Assembly (NCBI RefSeq): GCF_003202235.1
Contig: NZ_MASU01000005.1
Span: 1-64,000 of the forward strand
Length of the DNA: 64,000 bases
Direction: 5' to 3'
Source of the DNA: Prauserella flavalba
Lineage (GTDB): Bacteria > Actinomycetota > Actinomycetes > Mycobacteriales > Pseudonocardiaceae
Shown here: one piece after another, positions 25,171 through 33,104 of the stretch
Numbering within the stretch: position 1 is the stretch's first letter
Layout: every line of letters starts with the position of its first letter
The notes under the pieces: generated by a model
What the model was told of the DNA's origin: nothing
Seen by the model: only the letters and a program-made list of their open reading frames with translations
Database searches by the model: none
Program-made: the position numbers and the translations under genes

Positions 25171-25476
25171 ATGAGCATCAAACCCGGAACCCGCTACTGG
25201 TCCACGACCTCCTCCACCGCGATCGTCGTGGTCAGGGCGCCCTCGGCGGAGGTGGCGCTGACGTGCGACGGCGCGCCGCTCGCCGACACCGAGCAGCCCG
25301 CACAGGGCGGCACGCCGAAGTCCGAGGCCGACGGCGGCACGCTGCTGGGCAAGCGCTACACCGACGCCGACAGCGGCCTGGAGGTGCTGTGCACCCGGGG
25401 CGGTGAGGGCGTGCTCGCCGTGGACGGCAGGCCGCTCACGGTGGCGGGCGCCCGTGCGCTGCCCGCGTCGGACTGA
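25171..25476 (+). CDS. Small conserved-looking protein of unknown function
   Basis: 101 residues, acidic to neutral, no membrane segment or signal peptide. Beta-rich pattern: TAIVVVRAPSAEVALTCDG, then GKRYTDADSGLEVLCTRGG and VDGRPLTV. Two cysteines lie in LTCDG and VLCTR, about 50 residues apart. Good ribosome site (ggaaggag) and tight spacing to the acyl-CoA synthetase (8 bp) show it is a real gene of the operon. I do not recognise a function; a small accessory or substrate-binding subunit for a neighbouring enzyme is possible. Confidence 0.75.
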   Translation: MSIKPGTRYWSTTSSTAIVVVRAPSAEVALTCDGAPLADTEQPAQGGTPKSEADGGTLLGKRYTDADSGLEVLCTRGGEGVLAVDGRPLTVAGARALPASD

Positions 25477-25484
25477 GAGGCGAC

Positions 25485-26957
25485 ATGAACCCGTCACTGC
25501 TGCTGGAGATGGTCGCCGGTGCCGCCGGTGACCGGCGCGCGATCGGCGAGCTGACCTACGCCGGGCTCGACGCCAGGGCCACCGCCGTCGCGGCCGGGCT
25601 CGCCGGGTCCGGCGTGGCCAACGTCGGCTACGTCGACGAGTACTCCGAGACGCTGCCGGTGCTGTTCTACGCGGCGCAGCGCGCCGGGTTGCCGTTCGTG
25701 CCGCTGAACTACCGTCTCTCCGACGAGGCACTGCGCGCGGCGCTCACGCGGATCGCCCCGGCCGTGGTGGTGGCAGGCGAGCGGCAACGCGCGCGCTGTG
25801 AGGGCATCGAGGGAATCACCGTGGTCTCTCGCGACGCGCTGCCGGCCGCGGAGGGCACCGTGCCCGAGGCTTCCGGCGAGGTGAGCGTGCTGCTGTTCAC
25901 CTCCGGCACCAGCGGCGAACCGAAGGCCGCGGTGCTGCGGCCGCGGCACCTGACCTCCTACGTCATGTCGACTGTGGACTTCCTGTCGGCGGGGGAGGAC
26001 GAGGCGCAGCTGGTCGCCGTGCCGCCGTACCACATCGCCGGCGTCTCGACCGTGCTGACGAGCCTGTTCGCGGGCCGCCGCATCGTCGTCCTGCCGTCCT
26101 TCAGCCCCGAGTCGTGGGTGGACCTGGTGGGCGAGGAGCGGGTGACGCACGCGATGGTGGTGCCCACGATGCTCGGCCGCATCCTCGACGTCCTCGAGGC
26201 CCGAGGCGAGACGCTGCCCGCCCTGCGGCACCTGTCCTACGGCGGCGGCCGGATGCCCGCGCCCGTCGTGGAGCGGGCTCTGCGCCTGCTGCCGCACGTC
26301 GATCTCGTCAACGCCTACGGGCTCACCGAGACCAGCTCGACGATCGCCGTGCTCGGGCCCCAGGACCACCGCGACGCGCTCGCCTCCGACGCGCCCGGCG
26401 TGCGGGCCAGGCTCGGCTCCGTCGGGCGCCCGCTGCCGAGCGTGGAGATCGAGATCCGCGACGCGGACGGGAAGGTCCTCGGCCCCGGCGAGCCCGGAGA
26501 GATCTTCGTGCGCGGCGAGCAGGTGTCGGGGGAGTACCTGTCGCACCGGGCCACCGATGCCGACGGGTGGTTCCCCACCCGCGACCGCGGGCACCTGGAC
26601 GGCGACGGCTTCCTGTTCCTCGACGGCCGCGCCGACGACGTCATCGTGCGCGGCGGCGAGAACCTCTCACCCGGTGAGATCGAGGACACCCTGCTCGCCC
26701 ACCCCGCCGTGGACGACGCGATGGTGCTCGGCGTGCCGGACGTCGAGTGGGGCGAGGTGCCCGTCGCCGCCGTCGTTCCCACCGGGCCGGTCTCCGACCC
26801 GGCCGCGCTGGAGGACGAACTGCGCGCCTACGTCCGCGAGCGGCTGCGCTCGGCGAAGACCCCGGCGCGGATCCACCTGCGGGACTCCCTCCCGCACACC
26901 GAAACCGGCAAGGCGCTGCGGCGCGTCCTCCGTGCCGAACTCGTCCCCGGAACCTAG
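25485..26957 (+). CDS. AMP-dependent acyl-CoA synthetase
   Basis: 490-residue member of the ANL superfamily. ATP-binding P-loop LLFTSGTSGEPKAA, motif YGLTETSS, and the C-terminal catalytic lysine region HTETGKALRR are all present. It activates a carboxylic acid to acyl-AMP and then acyl-CoA, so it probably feeds the pathway substrate (or a ring-derived acid intermediate) into the dehydrogenase/thiolase enzymes around it. At about 490 residues it is somewhat short for the class. ATG 25485 follows agaggcgac. Confidence 0.9.
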   Translation: MNPSLLLEMVAGAAGDRRAIGELTYAGLDARATAVAAGLAGSGVANVGYVDEYSETLPVLFYAAQRAGLPFVPLNYRLSDEALRAALTRIAPAVVVAGERQRARCEGIEGITVVSRDALPAAEGTVPEASGEVSVLLFTSGTSGEPKAAVLRPRHLTSYVMSTVDFLSAGEDEAQLVAVPPYHIAGVSTVLTSLFAGRRIVVLPSFSPESWVDLVGEERVTHAMVVPTMLGRILDVLEARGETLPALRHLSYGGGRMPAPVVERALRLLPHVDLVNAYGLTETSSTIAVLGPQDHRDALASDAPGVRARLGSVGRPLPSVEIEIRDADGKVLGPGEPGEIFVRGEQVSGEYLSHRATDADGWFPTRDRGHLDGDGFLFLDGRADDVIVRGGENLSPGEIEDTLLAHPAVDDAMVLGVPDVEWGEVPVAAVVPTGPVSDPAALEDELRAYVRERLRSAKTPARIHLRDSLPHTETGKALRRVLRAELVPGT

Positions 26958-26966
26958 GAGAGGGCA

Positions 26967-28028
26967 GTGCGCATCACCCCGAACGCCGAGGCCGAGGAAC
27001 TGCGGAGCATCGTCCGCGAGTTCCTGGGCCGGTACGGCGACACCGAAGCGGTCTACCGCGAACTGGCGGGCGAGCGGGGCTGGGACCCGGCCGTCTGGAG
27101 CCGCCTCGGCGCGGAGCTCGGCGCGGTGACGCTGGACGTCCCGGCGGCGCTGGGCGGGTCCGGCGCGACGTTCCGCGAGGTCGCCGTGGTGGCCGAGGAA
27201 CTGGGGCGCTCGCTGGTGCGGTTGCCGTGGTTCGGCACTGCCGTGCTCGCTGTGGGCGCTCTGCTCGCCGCCGAGGGCCCGGTGCGCGACGAGCTGCTCA
27301 CCCGGCTCGCGACGGGCCCCGCCACCGCCACGCTCGCCTACCAGGAGCACAGCCCCGTCACCGCTGTCCGCAGTGGACCCGGCTGGCGGCTCGACGGGAC
27401 CAAGACGCTCGTCGTGGAGGGTGCGAGCGCGGAGCTGCTGCTCGTCACCGCGGGGGACGACCTGTTCGCCGTCGAGGGCGACGCCCCCGGCCTGACGCGG
27501 GAACCGCTGCGCGCGATGGACCCCAACCGGCAGCTCGCCACGGTCATCCTCGACGGCGCCGAGGCCACCCTCGTCGGCCGCGCCGACCTCGGCCGGGTGC
27601 GGGCCCGCGCGATCGCCGCACTGGCCTGTGAGCAGAGCGGCGGGGCGGCCGCGGCGCTGGACCTGTCCTGCCGTTACGCCGGGGACCGGATCCAGTTCGG
27701 ACGTCCGATCGCGACGTTCCAGGCGATCAAGCACCGGTGCGCCGACATGGCCGTGCACGTCGAGGCGGCGCGGTCGGCGTCGCTGTGGGCGGCAGGCGCC
27801 GTGGCCGATGGCGCGCCCGACGTCGAGCAGGCCGCAGCGGCCGCGGCACTGACGTGCGGCGAGGCCTACACCTGGGTTGCCGCCGAGACCGTGCAGGTCC
27901 ACGGCGGCATCGGGTTCACCTGGGAGCACCCCGCCCACCTGCACGTCCGCAGGGCCGCGACGAGCGCGGTGCTGTTCGGGCAGCCGCACGAGCACCGGGA
28001 AGAACTACTCGGCGCCCTGGGCGTCTGA
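26967..28028 (+). CDS. Acyl-CoA dehydrogenase 3 (FadE28/29-like)
   Basis: 353 residues, short for an ACAD, of the type found as one half of hetero-tetrameric steroid dehydrogenases. C-terminal signature VQVHGGIGFTWEHPAHLHVRRA, in which the FTWE glutamate is the likely base. The FAD-binding arginine region FGRPIATFQAIKHRCADM is present. GTG 26967 behind taggagag. If it follows the steroid pattern its partner would be another ACAD of this operon. That is a family expectation, not seen directly. Confidence 0.86.
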   Translation: MRITPNAEAEELRSIVREFLGRYGDTEAVYRELAGERGWDPAVWSRLGAELGAVTLDVPAALGGSGATFREVAVVAEELGRSLVRLPWFGTAVLAVGALLAAEGPVRDELLTRLATGPATATLAYQEHSPVTAVRSGPGWRLDGTKTLVVEGASAELLLVTAGDDLFAVEGDAPGLTREPLRAMDPNRQLATVILDGAEATLVGRADLGRVRARAIAALACEQSGGAAAALDLSCRYAGDRIQFGRPIATFQAIKHRCADMAVHVEAARSASLWAAGAVADGAPDVEQAAAAAALTCGEAYTWVAAETVQVHGGIGFTWEHPAHLHVRRAATSAVLFGQPHEHREELLGALGV

Positions 28029-28041
28029 GAGAGGAGACGAC

Positions 28042-28251
28042 GTGAAGGTCACCGTCGACCAGGGGCGCTGCTGTGGCGCGGGGCTGTGCGCCATGACCGC
28101 CCCCGCCGTGTTCGACCAGGACGACGCCGAGGGCACCGTGCTGCTGCTCGACCCCACGCCGCCCGCCGAGCTCGCGGGCGCGGTGCGCGAGGCCGCCGAA
28201 CTGTGCCCGAACGAAGTGATCACGGTGGGAGCGACCGATGGAGCAGCGTGA
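28042..28251 (+). CDS. Ferredoxin, [3Fe-4S] P450-type
   Basis: 69-residue small ferredoxin. Cluster ligands: C10 and C16 in RCCGAGLC plus C54 in ELCPNE, the spacing of [3Fe-4S] ferredoxins that serve actinobacterial P450s; C11 is an extra cysteine in the first motif. GTG 28042 after gaggagacga. The only ferredoxin in the window, so a natural electron donor for the P450 at 11567, although the genes lie on opposite strands 15 kb apart; no ferredoxin reductase is encoded nearby. Overlaps the next SDR by 14 bp. Confidence 0.88.
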   Translation: MKVTVDQGRCCGAGLCAMTAPAVFDQDDAEGTVLLLDPTPPAELAGAVREAAELCPNEVITVGATDGAA

Positions 28252-29026
28252 CCTGTCGCAGCTGGACGGCCGGTGGATCGTGGTCACGGGCGGCAGCAAG
28301 GGCATCGGCCTCGGCATCGCCCACGAGCTGCTACGGCGGGGCGCCCACGTCGGGATCGTCGCCCGCAACCCGGACGACCTCGCCACGGCGCGCAAGGAGC
28401 TGGAGGCGGCGGCACCGGCGGGCGCCGAGGTCGCCGCCTTCCGCGCCGACACCGGCGACGAGGCGGACGTTGCCCGGCTGGAGGGTGAGCTGCGCGACCG
28501 GGTGCCCGCGCTGAGCGGGTTCGTTGCCAACGCGGGAACGGGCGGCCTCACGTCGTTCCTCGACCTCGACGTGGCCGAGTGGGACCGGATCATGCGCGTC
28601 AACCTGCGTGGCACGTTCCTGGTGAGCCAGCTGGCCGCGCGCCTGATGATCGGGAGCCGCGAGGCCGACCCGGACGGCGACCGGTCGCTGCTCGTGGTGT
28701 CGTCGGTGCGGGCGCACCAGTTCCGGCCAGGCACGCTGCCTTACTCGTGCACGAAGGCGGCGCTGAACCAGTTCGTGCGCGCCGTGGCCGTCGAGCTCGC
28801 GCCACACCGGATCCGCGTCAACGCGGTGGCCCCTGGCATGACCGTGACACCGTTGATGCTCGAACGCACCCCGAACGTGGAGGACATCGCCGCGCAGCGG
28901 ATCCCGTTCGGCCGGGCGGGGCAGCCCTCGGACGTCGCGCAGGCGTCGGCCTACCTGCTGAGCGCGGCGGCCGGCTTCGTCACCGGGGCCAACCTGGCCG
29001 TCGACGGCGGCGAGGCGCTGATCTGA
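28238..29026 (+). CDS. SDR family oxidoreductase
   Basis: 262-residue classical SDR: VVTGGSKGIGLGIA, NAGTGG, VSSVRA and YSCTK (catalytic Y and K). ARNPDDL after strand 2 carries an Arg that may favour NADP. Its start lies within the ferredoxin 3' end. Last gene of the rightward operon: after its stop a 90-bp gap precedes the next gene, which belongs to a different family. It probably reduces or oxidises a ketone/alcohol intermediate. Confidence 0.86.
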   Translation: MEQRDLSQLDGRWIVVTGGSKGIGLGIAHELLRRGAHVGIVARNPDDLATARKELEAAAPAGAEVAAFRADTGDEADVARLEGELRDRVPALSGFVANAGTGGLTSFLDLDVAEWDRIMRVNLRGTFLVSQLAARLMIGSREADPDGDRSLLVVSSVRAHQFRPGTLPYSCTKAALNQFVRAVAVELAPHRIRVNAVAPGMTVTPLMLERTPNVEDIAAQRIPFGRAGQPSDVAQASAYLLSAAAGFVTGANLAVDGGEALI

Positions 29027-29116
29027 CCAGGCCCGGCGAGAAGGGGACCTGAGACCCTATTGCACCCCGGCCGCCGCTGGCTACGGTCGGCCCCGACCAC
29101 GAGCGCCGGGGGTGCC

Positions 29117-29584
29117 ATGTCCGAGGAACGCGAGCGATCGCCACGGCTGCCGCCGCGGTGGTTCATCCGGCTGGCCTGGAAGGTCCACCGCGGGATCTAC
29201 CGGGTCACGCGCGGCCGGAAGGGACTGTGGCCGCCGAGACCCGGCCGCTGGGGCACCATGCGGCTCACCACCATCGGTCGCCGGAGCGGCGAGGAGCGCA
29301 GCGTGATCCTCGCCTACCTGCCCGATGGCCCGAACGTCTACACGCTCGCGATGAACGGCTGGGGCGTGCCCGAGCCCGCGTGGTGGCTGAACCTGCAGGC
29401 CAGGCCCGAGGCCACCGTCACGCTCGTCGACGGGTCGCGCCGCGTGCGGGCGCGAGCCGCTCAGGGCGAGGAACGCGGGCGGCTCTGGGCCCGCTGGCGT
29501 GAGCTGGACCACAATCTCGACGCCTTCGCGGCGCGGCGACCAGGGGAAACGGCGGTGGTGATCCTCGAGCCGGCCTCGGAGTGA
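29117..29584 (+). CDS. Nitroreductase/deazaflavin-dependent (DDN-family) oxidoreductase
   Basis: 155 residues. The core GTMRLTTIGRRSGEERSVIL and WWLNLQARPEATV match the split-beta-barrel DDN family, many of which use F420H2. The membrane-lipid-facing N-terminal helix of DDN is represented by a basic amphipathic stretch (RWFIRLAWKVHRG). ATG 29117 is chosen over the longer frame because the family begins shortly before this helix. It may belong to the end of the catabolic operon (90 bp away) or be independent. The substrate is unknown. Confidence 0.78.
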   Translation: MSEERERSPRLPPRWFIRLAWKVHRGIYRVTRGRKGLWPPRPGRWGTMRLTTIGRRSGEERSVILAYLPDGPNVYTLAMNGWGVPEPAWWLNLQARPEATVTLVDGSRRVRARAAQGEERGRLWARWRELDHNLDAFAARRPGETAVVILEPASE

Positions 29585-29670
29585 ATTTTTCGCGGCGGGA
29601 CGTGTCGAATACTGCCGCCGTTGTTCGATGCACTGGCGAGAGCACGTCAATCGAACCAAGGAGCAACCGC

Positions 29671-30246
29671 ATGCGCACCCTGATCGCCACCGCATTCGTC
29701 TCGCTCGACGGCGTCGTCGAGGCACCCGGCGGGGAGCCGGGCTACCGGAACTCGGGCTGGACCTTTCAGGACATCGAGTTCGACCCGGCGGCGTACGAGC
29801 TGAAGGGCCGCGAGCAGGACGAGGCCACGGCGATGCTGCTGGGCCGGGTCAGCTACGAGGCGTTCGCGCCGGTGTGGCCGACCATGACCGAGGAGTTCCC
29901 CGGCTACAACGCGATGCCGAAGTACGTGGTGTCGAGGACGCTGAAGGAGGAGGACCTGGTGACCAACTGGGGTGAGATCACCATCCTCCGCTCACTCGAG
30001 GACGTCGCCGCGCTCAAGGAGACCGAGGGCGGCCCGATCAGCATGCACGGCAGCGCGAACCTCAACCGCAACCTGTCCGACGCCGGTCTCATCGACCGCT
30101 ACCACCTGCTCGTCTTCCCGGTGCTGCTCGGTGCGGGCAAGCGGCTGTTCAGCGACACCGACAAGGACAAGCAGAACCTGAGGCTCCTCGAGAGCGAGTC
30201 CTACGGCAACGGCATCCAGAAGCTCGTCTACGACGTCGTGCGCTGA
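29671..30246 (+). CDS. Dihydrofolate reductase-family protein (RibD C-terminal-like)
   Basis: 191 residues. Pattern MRTLIATAFVSLDGVVEAPGG and LLGRVSYEAFAPVWP, then GPISMHGSANLNRNL and FPVLLGAGKRLF, the YwjB/YyaP-type DHFR-like fold that binds NADPH. These stand-alone proteins are not true folate reductases and mostly have no known substrate. Ribosome site aaggagc. Its 3' end overlaps the convergent winged-helix gene by 19 bp. Confidence 0.85.
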   Translation: MRTLIATAFVSLDGVVEAPGGEPGYRNSGWTFQDIEFDPAAYELKGREQDEATAMLLGRVSYEAFAPVWPTMTEEFPGYNAMPKYVVSRTLKEEDLVTNWGEITILRSLEDVAALKETEGGPISMHGSANLNRNLSDAGLIDRYHLLVFPVLLGAGKRLFSDTDKDKQNLRLLESESYGNGIQKLVYDVVR

Positions 30247-31331
30247 CCGACCCGCACTCGCCGGGTCTCGCCGTCGGAGAGGAAGGCCGCCAGCTCCCGC
30301 CCCTCCTCGGCGACCTCGGCGCGTTCGGAGCGGGAGAACCGGCGCAGCGGGGTGACGACCACGGTGGCCTCCTCGACGTCCCACGTCGCGGCGACCCGGC
30401 CGTCGACCAGCACGACACGTGCCCCCGCGACCGAAAGGCCGCGGTGGGCGTCATCGATGATCCGCGACCGGTCGTGGTAGCCGAGTATCGCGTTGTCGAA
30501 CGCGGGCAGGAACCGCACCGGGGCGGGGGTTCCGGGATCGGGGAGCGGGGCGCCGGGAAGGTCGAGCAGCTCGCGGCCGCGTTCGTCGCGGAAGGACACC
30601 AGCTCGTCGCGCACCGCGGCGATCGCGCCTGGCAGGCCGGCGAGGCCGCACCAGGCCCGCAGGTCGGCCGAGGCGGCCGGGCCGAACGCCGCCAGATACC
30701 GCCGCACCAGCGCGGCGCCGACCGGGTCGGTGCCGTCCGGTGCGGGCGGATCGACATCCCGGCCGAGCCACACCGGCAGCGGGAGGTAGCGCACTCCCGC
30801 CTTCGTGCGCCACAGCCCGCGCGGCGGCAACTGGGCGGCGGGGATCAGTGCGCCGACGAGCAGCTCGCCCAGCGCCCTGTGTCCCGGCTCCGGCCAGCGG
30901 CCGGCGAGCGCCCGCGCCAGCTCCGGCATGGAGCGCGGCTCGCCGTCCGCCAGCACGGCCCTGCCCGCCTCGGCGAGCTCGGCGAGGTCCACCCCGTCAA
31001 GCTCGCGGCGGTAGACGCCGAGCACCCGCTGCCGGAGCATGGCGTCGTGCCGGGACCGCCAGGCGAGGACGTCCTCGGCGGTCAGCAGGTGCACGGTGCG
31101 GCGCATCAGGTGGGTCCGCACCACCCGTCGCCCGGTCAGCAGCTCGTCGAGCGCCGCGGGCTCGAACGCGCGCAACCGGGACCAGAGCCCGGTGAACGGT
31201 TCCTGGGGTTCCTGCGCCTGCAGCCCGCACAGGTGCGCGACGGCGTCGAGCACCGGCAGCTCCGCGCGCTCCAGCAGCAGCTGTCGGGCCAGCGTCGCCC
31301 GGTTGAGGGCCCTCGTGTCCAGGACGGTCAT
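30228..31331 (-). CDS. Winged-helix DNA-binding domain-containing protein
   Basis: 367 residues of the crosslink-repair-glycosylase-like family (YcaQ/AlkX or HTH_42 type). N-terminal landmark HLCGLQAQEPQEPFTGLWSR, then RTHLMRRTVHLLTAEDV; the C-terminal half has FLPAFDNAILGYHDRSR and GRVAATWDVEEATVVV. Some relatives (AlkZ) unhook interstrand crosslinks or are tied to natural-product self-resistance. Most actinobacterial copies are uncharacterised. ATG 31331 overlaps the stop of a short upstream frame (31328-31474) by 4 bp. Confidence 0.8.
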   Translation of the reverse strand: MTVLDTRALNRATLARQLLLERAELPVLDAVAHLCGLQAQEPQEPFTGLWSRLRAFEPAALDELLTGRRVVRTHLMRRTVHLLTAEDVLAWRSRHDAMLRQRVLGVYRRELDGVDLAELAEAGRAVLADGEPRSMPELARALAGRWPEPGHRALGELLVGALIPAAQLPPRGLWRTKAGVRYLPLPVWLGRDVDPPAPDGTDPVGAALVRRYLAAFGPAASADLRAWCGLAGLPGAIAAVRDELVSFRDERGRELLDLPGAPLPDPGTPAPVRFLPAFDNAILGYHDRSRIIDDAHRGLSVAGARVVLVDGRVAATWDVEEATVVVTPLRRFSRSERAEVAEEGRELAAFLSDGETRRVRVGQRTTS

Positions 31332-31474
31332 CGGATCCCGCCCCCGCGCGCTCGCCGTCCGGGCGCCTGCGGGGCGAGGTCTCGGTGAGGACGGATGGCC
31401 GCCGCGACGTCCGGTGGTGCCAAGGCCGCGGCGCTGACGTGACTGCCCGTGCGGCCCAGTGGGCGCCTCTTCAT
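31328..31474 (-). pseudogene. Short frame starting like an aldo/keto reductase, probable remnant or leader
   Basis: A 48-residue frame with a good ribosome site (aaggaaacc) opens MKRRPLGRTGSHVSAAAL, close to the N-terminus of aldo/keto reductases, then turns into Arg/Pro-rich sequence without family signal. It ends in an ATGA overlap with the winged-helix gene. Either a deletion has removed the rest of a reductase gene, or the short frame is now used as a translated leader for the gene below. The sequence alone cannot decide. Confidence 0.4.
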
Positions 31475-31510
31475 GGTGGTGGTTTCCTTCGTAATCGGGG
31501 CCGGAACGAA

Positions 31511-31535
31511 GGCGGGCGGGAAGGTCCCGCCCGCC
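31511..31535 (-). terminator. Hairpin terminator after the VOC gene
   Basis: ggcgggcggg / cccgcccgcc form a perfect 10-bp stem with loop aaggt, 8 bp beyond the VOC gene's stop on the minus strand and upstream of the aldo/keto-like short frame. Confidence 0.65.
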
Positions 31536-31542
31536 TGGCGGG

Positions 31543-31961
31543 TCAGGCGTTGTACTCGCTGACGACGTCGAGGACCCAGACGATGCCGAAGCGGTCCTTC
31601 ACCATGCCGTAGGGGGGGGTGCCCAGCCCGCCGGGCCCAGCGGCACCACGACGTCCCCACCGTCGGTGAGCTTCTCCCAGTGGCCGGTGACCTCCTCGAC
31701 GGTCTCGCCGCGTACGGAGACGAAGAAGGAGTTCTCGCCCCGGTCGTGGGCCAGGTCCGGCGGCACGTCGTAGGCCATGACGTGGAAGCCGTTGCCCGCG
31801 AGCACCTGGCCCCACATCACCTGGTCGGCCTCGCCGTGGACGTTGCGCGCGTCCTGGTACGTGACGACGGCGAGGTCGCCGCCGAAGACGGACCGGTAGA
31901 ACTCCAGCGCCGCGCGGGCGCCGCCGCGGAAGTTCAGGTGCGTCGTGGTCGTGAGGGACAA
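31543..31961 (-). pseudogene. VOC/PhnB-like glyoxalase-fold protein, frameshifted
   Basis: The gene starts at TTG 31961 behind aaggag and reads MSLTTTTHLNFRGGARAALEFY, a PhnB-like VOC protein, up to DVVVPLGPAGW. The frame then breaks at a run of eight G (31612-31619, plus strand). In another frame the expected ending resumes: GTPPYGMVKDRFGIVWVLD then VVSEYNA, stopping at 31543. One inserted base, or two removed from the C-run, restores about 139 residues. It may be a sequencing error in the homopolymer, a true mutation, or slippage-controlled expression. Divergent from the WYL-domain regulator, its likely controller. Confidence 0.8.
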
Positions 31962-32055
31962 GATCGTCTCCTTGCGTGGTCACCGGTTCGGTACGGACCC
32001 ACGATCGCAAGGGAAGAGGTCAGGGTGTGTCCTCTTCTCCGGGCAGGATGGGATC

Positions 32056-33018
32056 ATGCCAACAACCTCAGCCCGGCTGCTGGCTCTGCTCTCGCTGCTG
32101 CAGGCGCGCCGGGACTGGCCCGCGGCCCTGCTGGCCGAACGGCTCGGCGTCAGCGCCCGCACCGTGCGCCGCGACGTCGACCGCCTGCGCGGCCTCGGCT
32201 ATCCCCTCCGGGCCACCAGGGGACCCGTCGGCGGCTACCGGCTCGACGCGGGCACGCGACTGCCTCCGCTGCTGTTCGACGACGACCAGGCCGTCGCCCT
32301 CGCCGTCGCGCTCCAGCGCGCCGCGAACGAGGCCGGCGGCCTCGGCGAGGCGTCGGTGCGGGCGCTGACCACGGTCCGGCAGGTCATGCCCGCCCGGCTG
32401 CGCCGACGCATCGACACCCTGCGGGTGACCGTCGCCGAGCGGACCACGGACCCGCCGGTCGACAGCGGAGTGCTCATGGCGCTGGGCACCGCGGTCCACG
32501 CCCGCGAGGTCCTGCGTTTCGGCTACGCCCCCGCGGACGCGCCGCGCCGGGTGGAGCCCCACCACCTCGTGGCCCGTGGCGGCCGCTGGTACCTGCTCGC
32601 CTGGGATCTCGACCGGGACGACTGGCGCACCTTCCGCGCCGACCGGATCACCCCGCGCATCCCCGCGGGACCACGCTTTTCGCCGCGCGAGGTTCCGGGA
32701 GGCGACGTGGCGGCGTTCATCGCGGCCCGGTTCTCCGGCTCCGACGGCACGTCTCCCGGCTGGCCGTGTGTCGGTGAGGTGATCCTCGGCCTGCCCGCCG
32801 CCGACGTGTCCCCGTTCGCCCGTGACGGCGTGGTCGAGGACCTGGACCCCGGCCGTTGCCGCCTCGTGCTGGGTTCGTGGTCGTGGACGGGCCTGGCCGC
32901 CGCGATCGGCAGGTTCGACGCGGACCTCGAGGTGGTCGGGCCGCCCGAGCTCGCGGCCGCCTTCGCGCGACTGGCCCGCCGCTATGCCGCCGCGGTGGAG
33001 GGCACGCCGGCCCGCTAG
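32056..33018 (+). CDS. WYL-domain (YafY/DeoR-type) transcriptional regulator
   Basis: 320 residues. An N-terminal HTH_11 helix-turn-helix (LAERLGVSARTVRRDVDRLRGLGYPL), then a WYL domain (PHHLVARGGRWYLLAWDLDRDDWRTFRADRI) and a C-terminal WCX extension. Such proteins regulate a divergent small enzyme gene, here the VOC protein 94 bp away. The WYL domain may sense a nucleic-acid or nucleotide-like ligand. ATG 32056 matches the family start. The stop codon lies within a hairpin terminator. Confidence 0.85.
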   Translation: MPTTSARLLALLSLLQARRDWPAALLAERLGVSARTVRRDVDRLRGLGYPLRATRGPVGGYRLDAGTRLPPLLFDDDQAVALAVALQRAANEAGGLGEASVRALTTVRQVMPARLRRRIDTLRVTVAERTTDPPVDSGVLMALGTAVHAREVLRFGYAPADAPRRVEPHHLVARGGRWYLLAWDLDRDDWRTFRADRITPRIPAGPRFSPREVPGGDVAAFIAARFSGSDGTSPGWPCVGEVILGLPAADVSPFARDGVVEDLDPGRCRLVLGSWSWTGLAAAIGRFDADLEVVGPPELAAAFARLARRYAAAVEGTPAR

Positions 33019-33031
33019 CCGCCGGCGTGCC
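33001..33031 (+). terminator. Hairpin terminator overlapping the WYL regulator stop
   Basis: ggcacgccggc / gccggcgtgcc, a perfect 11-bp stem with a 9-base loop that contains the regulator's TAG. It marks the end of that transcript. Confidence 0.75.
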
Positions 33032-33041
33032 CTCGGAGCGC

Positions 33042-33083
33042 GCTGAACAACCGCTGCCCTGCTGCGCGTCTGGGTTGTTCAGC
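33042..33083. terminator. Second hairpin between convergent genes
   Basis: gctgaacaacc (33042-33052) and ggttgttcagc (33073-33083) form an 11-bp stem with a 20-base loop, 21 bp beyond the secreted-protein stop. It probably terminates the leftward transcript. Confidence 0.6.
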
Positions 33084-33104
33084 ACACTCCTCGCCCGCCG
33101 GTCC

